Virus record (IMG/VR): IMGVR_UViG_3300031785_000055
Span: 1-23,962 of that record
Strand: one strand, 5' to 3'
Source of the DNA: a virus
Length of the DNA: 23,962 nucleotides
Shown piece after piece: positions 1 to 7,238 of this stretch. Made by a program: the position numbers and the translations under genes. The notes below the pieces were generated by a model, which saw only the letters and a list, made by a program, of their open reading frames with translations, was not told the DNA's origin and did not search any database. Position 1 is the stretch's first letter. Each line of letters starts with the position of its first letter.

Positions 1-2
1 TT

Positions 3-176
3 GACCTGCGGTTCCACGATCTTCGGCATGAGGCCCTGTCCCGGCTGGGTGAAGACGGCTATACGGTGCCCCAGATCCAACAGGTGAGCCTGCATGAGAG
101 CTGGGACAGCCTGCGGCGGTACGTGAACATGCCTGCCCGGCGCGGTGAGCGGGTGGAGTTCAATCCTCGGGCCTGA
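3..176 (+). CDS. Tyrosine recombinase/integrase, C-terminal fragment (cut by window edge)
   Basis: The visible 57 residues are the end of a tyrosine recombinase catalytic domain, the enzyme that integrates or excises a prophage by site-specific strand exchange. An HDLRHEALSRL segment at residues 5-15 carries the box II His-x-x-Arg pair (H5, R8). A His at 31 sits where the third catalytic His/Trp is expected, and RRYVNM at 38-43 supplies the nucleophilic tyrosine (Y40). The gene ends at a TGA at 174-176; its start lies before the window. It is transcribed rightward, opposite to the large operon that starts at 1290. It is probably the integrase of this prophage, but an integrase of a neighbouring element cannot be excluded because no att site is visible. 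Confidence 0.85.
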   Translation, partial: DLRFHDLRHEALSRLGEDGYTVPQIQQVSLHESWDSLRRYVNMPARRGERVEFNPRA

Positions 177-279
177 TGTGTGTCAGTTAAGAGAACTTTA
201 CAACCTTTAGTCAGCAGGCGATTGACAGCGAGGAAGTGATATCTAATAGTTGATATCGGGAAGCCGGCACCGAAAGTGC

Positions 280-308
280 TTGACAAACTAAAAAGCTTTA
301 GCTATAAA
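280..308 (+). promoter_or_regulatory. Near-consensus sigma-70 promoter
   Basis: TTGACA at 280-285 and TATAAA at 303-308 are separated by exactly 17 bases in an AT-rich stretch. This is the best promoter match in the left 2 kb and points at the small gene starting at 367. Two copies of TGATATC (237-243 and 251-257), 14 bp apart, lie just upstream and could bind a regulator; that is inference. Confidence 0.75.
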
Positions 309-366
309 GCCGGCCCATTTGGGGCACTATTTCGATGCAATCAGACATCGACCGCAGGAGACACCT

Positions 367-588
367 ATGAGCGAAAATCGGGAGTACATATTCGAAAACT
401 TGGTTCACGCTAACGTGAGATCGCCTGAAGAATTCGATAAACCGATTATGGCGAAGCGTCCGCAGTGCTTTTCTAACAGCAACGCGACCGGCGTTCTACC
501 TGCTATGACATTCGAGCAAATTGGTGCGCGTGCCGCCGAGTTTGGTAAACGTTGCCGCCAGTTGCTGCAATCTGAAGCGAAAGCATAG
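367..588 (+). CDS. Small hypothetical protein, AT-richer cargo gene
   Basis: A 73-residue protein that I do not recognise. The start at 367 is chosen because AGGAG at 356-360 lies six bases upstream. The sequence is soluble and mixed-charge with no signal peptide or membrane segment; the last third (FEQIGARAAEFGKRCRQLL) looks like an amphipathic helix. It has its own strong promoter (280-308) and its own intrinsic terminator (624-660), so it is a self-contained transcription unit between the integrase and the leftward operon. That arrangement, with lower GC than the rest of the window, is typical of phage moron genes expressed from the lysogen. No function can be assigned from sequence. Confidence 0.6.
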   Translation: MSENREYIFENLVHANVRSPEEFDKPIMAKRPQCFSNSNATGVLPAMTFEQIGARAAEFGKRCRQLLQSEAKA

Positions 589-623
589 AGCTAACATTAG
601 GTTTTAAGTATAAGCTATAAGAT

Positions 624-660
624 AATCGCCCCAGGCCGTTGGTTTGGGGCGATTTTTTTT
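624..660 (+). terminator. Strong intrinsic terminator
   Basis: A perfect 10-bp inverted repeat (AATCGCCCCA at 624-633 and TGGGGCGATT at 645-654) with an 11-base loop is followed by an unbroken T run to 660. It closes the transcript of the 367-588 gene. The T run directly touches the ribosome-binding site of the next gene (GGAGGG, 661-666). Confidence 0.85.
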
Positions 661-677
661 GGAGGGTTGCCACCGTG

Positions 678-1265
678 ATGATCTATAATAAACAACTAGA
701 ATCCGATTATATCAATATCCTTCAGTACATCGATAAGTACACTAAGGAGTTGGGTGCGGAAGATGTTCAGATCGATACTGAGCAACTAGCCCAAATTTGT
801 GGAGAGATTCGGCAAAATTTCCCTCACGCCGATGGCTTAGCCAAAGCGAGTGCTTTCAAGAAGGTAGCAAATTTCGTCTCCCACTTCTTAGCTTACAAGC
901 CCATCAAGACTACTATTCGCACAATAGAAGACGTTTCACCGGAGAAAGCGGATATTAATGCCATCGTAGCTTTCGACATCGCGATCATGTGTCTTGAGAA
1001 TTCCAAGATCGTTAAAGAGGGCGGACGAGAAATAGCTGTCGATCGGCCGATTTATATTTCTGGGCATTCCTACCGGGATGTCATAGAAGCGCTCTCAGTA
1101 AGTACCATTTCGCCTAAACATCACTACCAGATTTTAGCGGTATTTTTTGAGCAGTTAGTTTATAAAACCAATAGCCATTGCGAATATAAGGAGCATCCCA
1201 CACTGGAAACCCCCTATGGCGAACCCTTTGGGGTGGCTGGAGGGGATGAAATGTCGGGTGTTTAG
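678..1265 (+). CDS. Hypothetical protein, AT-richer cargo gene
   Basis: A protein of 195 residues starting MIYNKQLESDY; a GTG at 675 is an alternative start with better spacing from the GGAGGG at 661-666. It appears soluble and largely helical, with no signal peptide or transmembrane segment, and I recognise no family. Codon use is AT-rich compared with the phage genes to the right, suggesting separate acquisition. No promoter is obvious between the terminator ending at 660 and the gene, so expression may need read-through of that terminator; a weak TATAAG at 616-621 is the only alternative I see. Its place between integrase and early operon makes a defence or lysogenic-conversion role plausible, but this is inference only. 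Confidence 0.6.
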   Translation: MIYNKQLESDYINILQYIDKYTKELGAEDVQIDTEQLAQICGEIRQNFPHADGLAKASAFKKVANFVSHFLAYKPIKTTIRTIEDVSPEKADINAIVAFDIAIMCLENSKIVKEGGREIAVDRPIYISGHSYRDVIEALSVSTISPKHHYQILAVFFEQLVYKTNSHCEYKEHPTLETPYGEPFGVAGGDEMSGV

Positions 1266-1289
1266 GAACTGATTCAATCTGGCGGTTGA

Positions 1290-1550
1290 CTAGGCTGCAT
1301 CGTTGATTGCTCTCCATTCTCGGCACGCCTCTTCACGCTGGGCGTCCAAGTGGTCCGCGAGGTCCTGGGCGTGTACCAGCCAGGGCGCCTTTTGGCTTTT
1401 GCTTCCCCGATGTGCCGGAAAGGGCAGCGCCTGCCTGGCGGCGCGGCGCTTCGCCTGCGCTGGGCTCAGACCCAGGTACTTCTCTGCCAGGGCGTCTAGT
1501 GGAATCTCAGCAGATTCGAACTCGGCCATGATCAGGAACAGCGTTTTCAA
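1290..1550 (-). CDS. PrtN-like pyocin activator family protein
   Basis: An 86-residue protein matching the PrtN (pyocin activator) family: an N-terminal TLFLIMAEF segment, then IPLDALAEKYLGLSPAQAKRRAA (a helix-turn-helix-like part) and a C-terminal SQKAPWLVHAQDLADHLD block. PrtN of Pseudomonas aeruginosa activates pyocin genes; relatives are common at the integrase-proximal end of prophage early operons, where they may act as DNA-binding regulators or excisionase-like factors. The start is a TTG at 1550, chosen because GGAG lies eight bases upstream and because family members begin with this segment; a methionine at 1529 would remove the conserved N-terminus. It is the last gene of the leftward operon, nine bases after the cytosine methyltransferase. 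Confidence 0.8.
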   Translation of the reverse strand: MKTLFLIMAEFESAEIPLDALAEKYLGLSPAQAKRRAARQALPFPAHRGSKSQKAPWLVHAQDLADHLDAQREEACREWRAINDAA

Positions 1551-1559
1551 GGCTTACTC

Positions 1560-3137
1560 CTAGGCCGCAGCAGCGGCGGCGACGTTGGGTTGGTAGTTAA
1601 GGGAGACCAGCGCTTCGCACGGGAACGGCGAGACGCTGTTGCCGCACATCAGGTTCTGCTCTGCCTTGGTGAGGCGCCGTCCGTCCCAAGTACGGTCGAT
1701 GATGTAGTCCGGCCCGAAGCCCTGGGCGGGGAACAGTTCGTGGGGTTGGAGCATCCGCATGCCGATGTCCACGATCTGATAGGGCTGGCCCTTCACCAGA
1801 ACCAAGCCCATTCGGGCCTTCGTGGGGATGGTGTGCACGGGCTCGCGCAGGTCCGACCATTGCCCGCCTTCCCGGTAATACTTCATCAGGAACGCGCGGC
1901 ACTCGGCGTGGTGCCAGCCCCCGGCGCTGATCGTGTGCAGCGGCCCAGCTGGGTGGCTGCCAATGTTGTCGCCGCGTAGCTTGACCATATGGCTGGTGAC
2001 CAGGGAGTGGTGGTCCCGGGCGGTGATCGTGCCGATCGGCCGTTTCAACTCCGAGCCGGTGACGCCTGTGTAGTGTTTGGCGAGGAACGCCTGGACCAGC
2101 TGGCCATGGTTGCCGGTGGGCACGATAGCGGGGAGTGGCGCCCGCGCGGATCTGGTGCGCGGCCGCTGGCCCTGGGCTTCACCGTAGCGGGGCACCAGGT
2201 AGGGCACGGCCAGGCAGGCGTCGCCCTTCGAGGTGATGGTGGCCAGCGGCTCGTGCAAGCCGCGGGGGCGGGACTGGCCGGCGCGGCCGCCGCACCCGAC
2301 TATGGCGCCCGGGGGTGCGATGAACGGTTCCGGGTGCTCGAAGACGAACCGGCGCAGGCCCTCGGCGATCCGGCGCTGTGTCGCCTCGGCCAGGGGTCGG
2401 CGGACGCCGGCGGCTTTGCCCTGTTCCTTGGTCAGGAATATCGAGGGGCAGGGCAGCGACCAGTCGATGATGTCCGCCGCGCAGCGGTAGGGTTTGAGTC
2501 CGGGTCCATGCGTGGGCTCCGGCCAGAGCACTGGCAGCCCATCGCAGCGTGCTACCAGGAATAGCCGCTTGCGGATCGTCGGGGCGCCGTAGTCGTGCGC
2601 CCGCAGCTCTTTCCAGTCCACGGTGTAGCCGTGCCGGCGCAGGGCGTTGACGAAGGATTTGAAGGTGTGGCCTTTCCGTTTCGGGCAGGGCTTCCAACCA
2701 CCCTTGCCATCACGCACCACCGGCCCCCAGCTGACAAACTCTTCGACGTTCTCGAGCATGATTACCCGAGGCCGAACCGTTCCCACCCAGCGCATCACTA
2801 CCCAGGCGAGGCCGCGCACCCGGGGGCTCACCGGCTTCCCGCCCCGGGCCTTGCTGTGGTGGGTGCAGTCGGGGCTGAACCAGGCCAGCCCCACCGGCTG
2901 GCCCTTGCAGACCTTGCGCGGATCCACGTCCCACACCGACTCGCAGTAGTGACGGGTGTGCGGGTGGTTGGTTTCGTGCATCGCCAGGGCGATGGGGTTG
3001 TGGTTGATGGCAATGTCTACGGGTCGGCCTATGGCCCGCTCGATGCCGGTGGAGGCGCCGCCACCGCCAGCGAAGTTGTCCACCACCAGCTCACCGAAGT
3101 TGAGGCTCGCCTGCAGGTTGCCGCGGAAGGTGCCCAT
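1560..3137 (-). CDS. DNA (cytosine-5) methyltransferase
   Basis: A 525-residue C5-cytosine DNA methyltransferase, transferring methyl groups from S-adenosylmethionine to cytosine. The cofactor loop (motif I) is VVDNFAGGGGAST at 18-30. The catalytic cysteine is C91 in SPDCTHHS, the variant form of the Pro-Cys motif seen in a phage subfamily. ENV at 129-131 is motif VI, TIRKRLF is the motif VIII equivalent, and CGNSVSPFP near the C-terminus is motif X. It is longer than a minimal enzyme because of the target-recognition region between motifs VIII and IX. No cognate restriction enzyme is adjacent, so it is probably an orphan phage enzyme protecting DNA from host restriction. The start ATG shares one base with the upstream stop (TAATG), indicating translational coupling. 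Confidence 0.93.
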   Translation of the reverse strand: MGTFRGNLQASLNFGELVVDNFAGGGGASTGIERAIGRPVDIAINHNPIALAMHETNHPHTRHYCESVWDVDPRKVCKGQPVGLAWFSPDCTHHSKARGGKPVSPRVRGLAWVVMRWVGTVRPRVIMLENVEEFVSWGPVVRDGKGGWKPCPKRKGHTFKSFVNALRRHGYTVDWKELRAHDYGAPTIRKRLFLVARCDGLPVLWPEPTHGPGLKPYRCAADIIDWSLPCPSIFLTKEQGKAAGVRRPLAEATQRRIAEGLRRFVFEHPEPFIAPPGAIVGCGGRAGQSRPRGLHEPLATITSKGDACLAVPYLVPRYGEAQGQRPRTRSARAPLPAIVPTGNHGQLVQAFLAKHYTGVTGSELKRPIGTITARDHHSLVTSHMVKLRGDNIGSHPAGPLHTISAGGWHHAECRAFLMKYYREGGQWSDLREPVHTIPTKARMGLVLVKGQPYQIVDIGMRMLQPHELFPAQGFGPDYIIDRTWDGRRLTKAEQNLMCGNSVSPFPCEALVSLNYQPNVAAAAAA

Positions 3138-3352
3138 TACCGATCCGCCGTGCCGATGTGGCTTTGTACGGGTGCATTCGCGAGCGCAGCATCGGCCAAC
3201 TGCTCTGCCGCGTGTTTGCCTTTTGAGGCCGCCAGTAGGCCGACCAGCAGGGCCTCGTGATTATCTGCGCCTCGGTGGATCAAACTGACTACCTGACGGC
3301 ATATGGTGCAATGCCTGGAGCGTTCTAGGAGTCTGGGGTCAATGTTAGGCAT
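3137..3352 (-). CDS. Small hypothetical protein with CxxC motif
   Basis: A 71-residue protein starting MPNIDPRLLERS, with a Cys-x-x-Cys pair (HCTIC, residues 15-19) that may bind a metal. The start at 3352 is decided by GGAGGG seven bases upstream; an in-frame ATG at 3367 is itself part of that ribosome-binding site. It overlaps the preceding gene by eight bases and the following methyltransferase by one base, so it is embedded in the leftward operon. I recognise no family. Confidence 0.65.
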   Translation of the reverse strand: MPNIDPRLLERSRHCTICRQVVSLIHRGADNHEALLVGLLAASKGKHAAEQLADAALANAPVQSHIGTADR

Positions 3353-3641
3353 CACGGTGCCCTCCATGCAGACGCTCAGCGGTGAGGTGGTGCAGGCTGC
3401 GCCAGTAGCGCCAGGACACCTTGCCCGTGTTCGGGTTTTCTACCTGCAGGCGGTGGCCGTAGATGTCCGCCTCGCCAAGAGAGACGACAAGAAACCGCTG
3501 GTCGCCGTGGTGGCAGATCAGGTCCATTCCGGCGGGGAAGGCTTCCTCCAAAGCCCAGACCACGTCCTGCTCGGCTGCCCTCAGGAAGTCCTCGCGATCT
3601 GATATCACGGCGCGGAGGTGTTCATGCTTGTCCAGATTCAT
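3345..3641 (-). CDS. Hypothetical phage protein
   Basis: A 98-residue protein beginning MNLDKHEHLRAVISD. The start at 3641 is supported by the 4-base ATGA overlap with the end of the upstream MazG-like gene, the junction style used through this operon. The middle (DLICHHGDQRFLVVSL) and the tail (NTGKVSWRYWRSLHHLTAERL) suggest a small alpha/beta fold. No membrane segment, signal peptide or recognised domain is visible. Function unknown. Confidence 0.65.
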   Translation of the reverse strand: MNLDKHEHLRAVISDREDFLRAAEQDVVWALEEAFPAGMDLICHHGDQRFLVVSLGEADIYGHRLQVENPNTGKVSWRYWRSLHHLTAERLHGGHRDA

Positions 3642-4585
3642 ATCGCACCCCCGTCCGAGTAGCTGCCAGTCAATGGTTTGGCGTGGCCAGGGCAATCGGG
3701 GCTTTCGTTTTTAATGTCCTGGACGTGCTGCGGAGCGCCCCTGAACGTGTACCGGTCCAGCGATGCGAGAAACCGCAGCAGCATGGCGGCGGCTTGAAGG
3801 GCCTCTTTTTCGACGGCGCCCTCCGGGTTCTTCTCAGGCTCGTACACCGCCTGAAGCACGGCTTTGCTGAGTTCGCCCACCTCTTCGTTCACCACGCCCA
3901 TGGCGTGGAGTGGGTCGGTGGGCCAAGTCGGGAATTTACGGCAGGCCCTGTGGAGCTCATGAAGCACCACGTGCATCCGGGGCGGCAGGGCGGCTGCGGC
4001 CATATGATCATTCCACCCTCGGTCGTACTGACTGAGCGTGTCTTGCCTGCCAGCCCGGTCGAGGACGGCGCGGGCCGCCGCCAGGGCGAGATAGCCCTCC
4101 GGTGTGTTCGGATCCGCTTCCAGGGCGTTGGCGAGGGCTTCGCGGAGATCCGCAATGGTGGCGGCCTGCCGGCGCACCCAGAAAGCCGTCGGGCCGTCCT
4201 CGGTGTCGATCAGCTGCAGCAGGAACCACCCGGTGCCGGCGGGCTTGGAAGCTGCCCAATCGGCGGCTACCCCGCCATCTTCGTCACCGACTTCCTGCGG
4301 GGCGCAATCCAGCAGTTGTTCGTTAAGCCAGCGTTGGAACGGCGCTGGGTCTTCATCGAAGTGGTCTGGAATGGCAGGGTGCGCCCAGAAGCCATCATCG
4401 TCTGGTAGCACCGGCGCGGCAGTGATCAGGTGGATGCCGTGAGTCAGTCCGTCGGCTAAGGCTCTGGCTTCGGCCTCCTGCATTTCAGCGGCGTCAGCGT
4501 CCTCGTGGCCCGAGGGAGGGCGCTCATCACGCAGGTAGTCGGCGTATTGGTGGAGCATCTGCGCCGCGCGCTCGTTGACGTTCAT
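3638..4585 (-). CDS. MazG-like nucleotide pyrophosphohydrolase domain protein
   Basis: A 315-residue protein with a MazG-like domain in its C-terminal third. The metal-binding EExxE motif is EEVGE at 234-238, with a second acidic/helical block EALQAAAMLLRFLASL at 261-276. MazG-family enzymes hydrolyse (d)NTPs to monophosphates, and phage versions are thought to clear modified nucleotides or alter (p)ppGpp signalling. The N-terminal part (about 1-200) has no domain I can name; FWAHPAIP near 67 and PFQRWLNEQ near 82 recur in phage MazG-associated proteins as far as I recall. The start at 4585 overlaps the upstream methyltransferase stop as ATGA. It lies in a nucleotide and DNA-modification group with two methyltransferases and a dNMP kinase in the same operon. 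Confidence 0.72.
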   Translation of the reverse strand: MNVNERAAQMLHQYADYLRDERPPSGHEDADAAEMQEAEARALADGLTHGIHLITAAPVLPDDDGFWAHPAIPDHFDEDPAPFQRWLNEQLLDCAPQEVGDEDGGVAADWAASKPAGTGWFLLQLIDTEDGPTAFWVRRQAATIADLREALANALEADPNTPEGYLALAAARAVLDRAGRQDTLSQYDRGWNDHMAAAALPPRMHVVLHELHRACRKFPTWPTDPLHAMGVVNEEVGELSKAVLQAVYEPEKNPEGAVEKEALQAAAMLLRFLASLDRYTFRGAPQHVQDIKNESPDCPGHAKPLTGSYSDGGAI

Positions 4586-5403
4586 GCGGTGTCTCCCATT
4601 GCTAGTGCGTACTCGCCCGGCGCGATGCGGTGGTAGTGCTTGCCAGCAATCTGCCGGACTTTTTCGCGCCAAAATCGATTGGTGGTAGGGCGTCCGCCGC
4701 TCTCAAAGCAGGCGTACAGTTCGGAAAGGGTGGCTCGCCCGCCGCAGGCTTCGAGGGCTACGCGCACAGCGTCGCGCCAGCATTGGGCGGTGCTCAGGTT
4801 GCCGATCAGGTAGGCGCGCAGTCGGGGGTGCACGCCGGCGAGAAGGGCGTCCGTCTCGGTGTAGAGGAAGAAGCCGTGGAGCGTGCGCCGCTGTTCCTTG
4901 GTGAACAGCGCGAACAGCAGCGGCTTCGTGAGGCCCTGAAACAGATTGCGGGGCAGCAGCTCCTGGCGGATTGACCAGCGGTGGTGGTACCGGATGACCG
5001 TGGCGGCCGTCTGAAACAGGTAGACGGGCAGCAGCAGGCCGACCCGATCGCCGTCGCCCAGCTCGAAGTGACAGCGATCCAGGAGCGCCTGCACCAGCTC
5101 GGCCTGGAACGGCGGGTTACCCACTACCGCGGTGGGCCGGGTGGGCAGTTCAACGCTGAGGCAATCGCCGGTGATCACGGGACGGCCGGTGTTCGCCCTG
5201 GCGGCGGTGGCCTGGGCGGGATCGATCTCACTGCCAAAGGCGGGAACCTCCGGCGGGACGGCCAGCAGGAAACGGCCGTCGCCGCAGGTGGGTTCCCAGA
5301 CCGCGTCGCTCTGATCAAGGTCCGGGAAATGCCGTTGAAGCAGCAGCTCGGCGGCCCATGTCGGCGTGAAATGTTGGTCGAGGCCTGGCGCTGGAGTGCT
5401 CAT
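4582..5403 (-). CDS. N6-adenine-type DNA methyltransferase
   Basis: A 273-residue class I amino-methyltransferase. EPTCGDGRFL at 37-46 is the S-adenosylmethionine-binding motif I and NPPF at 96-99 is the catalytic motif IV typical of N6-adenine (or N4-cytosine) DNA methyltransferases. The N-terminus (LDQHFTPTWAAELLL) resembles the HFTP start of phage adenine methyltransferases. The C-terminal 80 residues (ATLSELYACFESGGRPTTN, then FWREKVRQIAGKHYHRI) look like a winged-helix target-recognition part. No restriction endonuclease is nearby, so an orphan modification role in anti-restriction or gene regulation is likely. It is joined by ATGA overlaps to the genes on both sides. Confidence 0.88.
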   Translation of the reverse strand: MSTPAPGLDQHFTPTWAAELLLQRHFPDLDQSDAVWEPTCGDGRFLLAVPPEVPAFGSEIDPAQATAARANTGRPVITGDCLSVELPTRPTAVVGNPPFQAELVQALLDRCHFELGDGDRVGLLLPVYLFQTAATVIRYHHRWSIRQELLPRNLFQGLTKPLLFALFTKEQRRTLHGFFLYTETDALLAGVHPRLRAYLIGNLSTAQCWRDAVRVALEACGGRATLSELYACFESGGRPTTNRFWREKVRQIAGKHYHRIAPGEYALAMGDTA

Positions 5404-5657
5404 CGCAGCGCCACCACCTGAAAGCCGGCGGCAGTGATCGTGTGGTCGAACTCCGCGAGCAGCTCATCAATGGCGTCGGTGGCCAGGGGCAGCACGTCGA
5501 CCAGGTAGCACTGGCCATCGGGGCGCAATTCGTGGGTCACACGGTCATCGCCGTTCTGGGCGTACAGCTTGATCTGCCAGCGGCGCGGGCCGAGACCGGC
5601 GGCGCGGTCGCTAATGCGCGGGTTCTTGTCGTGCACGGAGTAAGTGGCGACGATCAT
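5400..5657 (-). CDS. Hypothetical protein in DGR/methyltransferase operon
   Basis: An 85-residue protein beginning MIVATYSVHDKNPRIS. The start at 5657 forms an ATGA overlap with the upstream gene, and its end overlaps the adenine methyltransferase start in the same way. It contains an alternating hydrophobic WQIKLYAQNGDD stretch and a C-terminal amphipathic helix (DAIDELLAEFDHTITAAG). No family recognised. Confidence 0.6.
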   Translation of the reverse strand: MIVATYSVHDKNPRISDRAAGLGPRRWQIKLYAQNGDDRVTHELRPDGQCYLVDVLPLATDAIDELLAEFDHTITAAGFQVVALR

Positions 5658-5857
5658 GCGGCACGCTCCAGGCGGACTCGCTGCGGGGCGTTCTTGATGC
5701 GGCACAGGTGGGCGCCGTTCTGCGGGCGAACGCCGCCCAGGGCCCAGCCGATGTCCGGGTCGCAGGGCTCGCCGTGGCTGGCGCCGCAGGCGGCGCAGGT
5801 GCCCCAGGTGGCCTGTTCGTCCCAGGTGAGTTCCTTGATCGGTGCGTCGTTGCTCAT
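5654..5857 (-). CDS. Small cysteine-rich protein, putative zinc-binding
   Basis: A 67-residue protein starting MSNDAPIKELTWDE. CAACGASHGEPC (a Cys-x-x-Cys followed by another Cys) and a later HLCRIK place one His and four Cys as possible zinc ligands, a short treble-clef-like pattern common in phage small proteins. The start at 5857 overlaps the stop of the reverse transcriptase as ATGA, so its translation is probably coupled to the RT. It is immediately downstream of the RT, but I know of no DGR accessory protein with this pattern. Confidence 0.65.
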   Translation of the reverse strand: MSNDAPIKELTWDEQATWGTCAACGASHGEPCDPDIGWALGGVRPQNGAHLCRIKNAPQRVRLERAA

Positions 5858-7026
5858 GATCGGCCTCCGTACGTTTTGGTGAGGTCGCCGCTGACGGCAC
5901 GGCCCCGGCGGAATACGGCGCGGGTGAGGCGCATGCGGTCGCGTTCGCTGTGGCTGGCCTGGCGCAGCAGGCCGAAATAGCTGTTGGCGGTCTCGCGGAG
6001 CTGCCCCGCGGGGACCGTCGCGATGCGGTGTTCGGCGTGGCGCACCGTCTTGCGTCGGGTGGTGCGGTGCCAGGGCTTGATGACCTGGCCGACGAAATCG
6101 ATACCGCGGTCCACCGGCTGGATGATGGTTTTGCGTGGGTTGAGCTGGGCGGCCAGTGTCGCCGGCAGGAACGCCTCGATCTGGCGGTGGGCGTTGGTGA
6201 GCCACGCGGGGTCTCGGTGCAGCAGCACGAAGTCGTCGACGTAGCGCACGTAGTTGCGCGCTCTGAGCCGGTGTTTGACGAACTGGTCCAGGGCGTCGAG
6301 GTAGACGTTGGCGAAAAATTGGCTGCTCAGGTTGCCGATGGGCAGGCCCAGGTGGGCGGGCTGCTCGCCCAGCCGCTTGTGGGCCGGCACCCGCTCGAGC
6401 AGTTCCCGACGGCCACGCACTTCGTGGTGCTCGCGCGGGTCGTGGAACAGCACCAGGGTGGCCAGCTCGCGCCACCAGGGTTCAGGTATCTGCGCGATGA
6501 GCTGCTGGTGGAGAATGCGCTTGTCGATGCTGACGAAGAAGTTCGCCAGGTCGCACTTGAGGTAGAAGGCGCGGTGCTGCCAGTTTTCGGTGACGCGGCG
6601 CACTTTCCGTTCCAGCCGCTGGGCGGCGTAAAGCGTGCCCCGGCCGGGAATGCAGGCGCAGCTGTCGGCGATGAACCGGCGGTGGAAGCGGTCGGCGATC
6701 CGGTTGTAGAGCAGGTGGTGGACAATCCGGTCGCGGAATTCGGCGGCCCATACCTCGCGAGGTTTGGGGTGGGTCACCACGAAACAAATAGAGGGCCCGG
6801 GCCGGTAGCTGCCGTCGCGCAGCTCGGCGTCGAGTGCCACCAGGTTGCGCTCCAGGTTGATCTCGAAGTCGAGCGCGGAGCAGCTAGTGCGCTTTGCTCG
6901 GCGGCAGTCGAAGTAAGCTTGGGCCAGTTCTTCAAAAGAAAAGTCAGCATGGCCTTGCGGGTATGGATCTGCGGACGGCGCGAGCCCGAAGGGCGTTGTC
7001 CTTGTGGTCGTTGTTCTGGTTGCCAT
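5854..7026 (-). CDS. Diversity-generating retroelement reverse transcriptase
   Basis: Reverse transcriptase that copies the template-repeat RNA into adenine-mutagenised cDNA with Avd. In the 390-residue form, the palm begins with KCDLANFFVSIDK (157-169, catalytic D159), the DGR-type IGNLSSQ motif lies at 230-236 in place of the QGxxxSP of other RTs, and the active site YVDD is at 262-265. The remaining palm/thumb motifs follow (LNPRKT 295-300, IDFVGQVI 309-316). The domain really starts near HADFSFEEL (residue 26), but no ATG, GTG or TTG occurs in frame between there and the template repeat. The start at 7026 therefore lies inside the template repeat, with AGGA eight bases upstream. The same frame stays open to an ATG at 7242 that overlaps the avd stop as ATGA (462 residues). 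The enzyme is clear; the start is not. Confidence 0.93.
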   Translation of the reverse strand: MATRTTTTRTTPFGLAPSADPYPQGHADFSFEELAQAYFDCRRAKRTSCSALDFEINLERNLVALDAELRDGSYRPGPSICFVVTHPKPREVWAAEFRDRIVHHLLYNRIADRFHRRFIADSCACIPGRGTLYAAQRLERKVRRVTENWQHRAFYLKCDLANFFVSIDKRILHQQLIAQIPEPWWRELATLVLFHDPREHHEVRGRRELLERVPAHKRLGEQPAHLGLPIGNLSSQFFANVYLDALDQFVKHRLRARNYVRYVDDFVLLHRDPAWLTNAHRQIEAFLPATLAAQLNPRKTIIQPVDRGIDFVGQVIKPWHRTTRRKTVRHAEHRIATVPAGQLRETANSYFGLLRQASHSERDRMRLTRAVFRRGRAVSGDLTKTYGGRS

Positions 7027-7068
7027 TGGCAAAGTCCTGATTCCAGGCGTTGTTGGCGGAGTACTGCG
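6967..7068 (-). repeat. DGR template repeat (TR)
   Basis: A 102-bp segment between avd and the RT domain, nearly repeated at the 3' ends of two target genes. Read in the target frame on the minus strand it is Asn-rich (SANNAWNQDFANGNQNN and on), the AAC/AAT-rich signature of a DGR template. In its variable part (6996-7068) there are 26 adenines on the minus strand; 12 differ in VR1 and 15 in VR2, while no non-adenine in that part differs. The GC-rich 29 bp at the 3' end (6967-6995) equals VR1 exactly and VR2 with one change, fitting an IMH-type anchor. Homology stops beyond 7068. Confidence 0.95.
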
Positions 7069-7238
7069 CCGTATCGTGCTATCTACGTCGCCCCACCGAA
7101 GGCCGTGGCCGATCAGCGGGGAAACTGCGCGGGACCTGCCGGGCGCTGCCCGGTGGTTTCCCTGGTGCGCGTGGCGGTGGCCGGTGGCCAGCGGCACGAC
7201 CAGATTCAAAAATCGCACGGGTATGGCCGCCATGACGG

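Noticed and set aside
2595-3260. Plus-strand frame opposite the cytosine methyltransferase N-terminus
   Set aside because: Overlaps conserved methyltransferase motifs on the other strand, and lacks any domain or good ribosome site.
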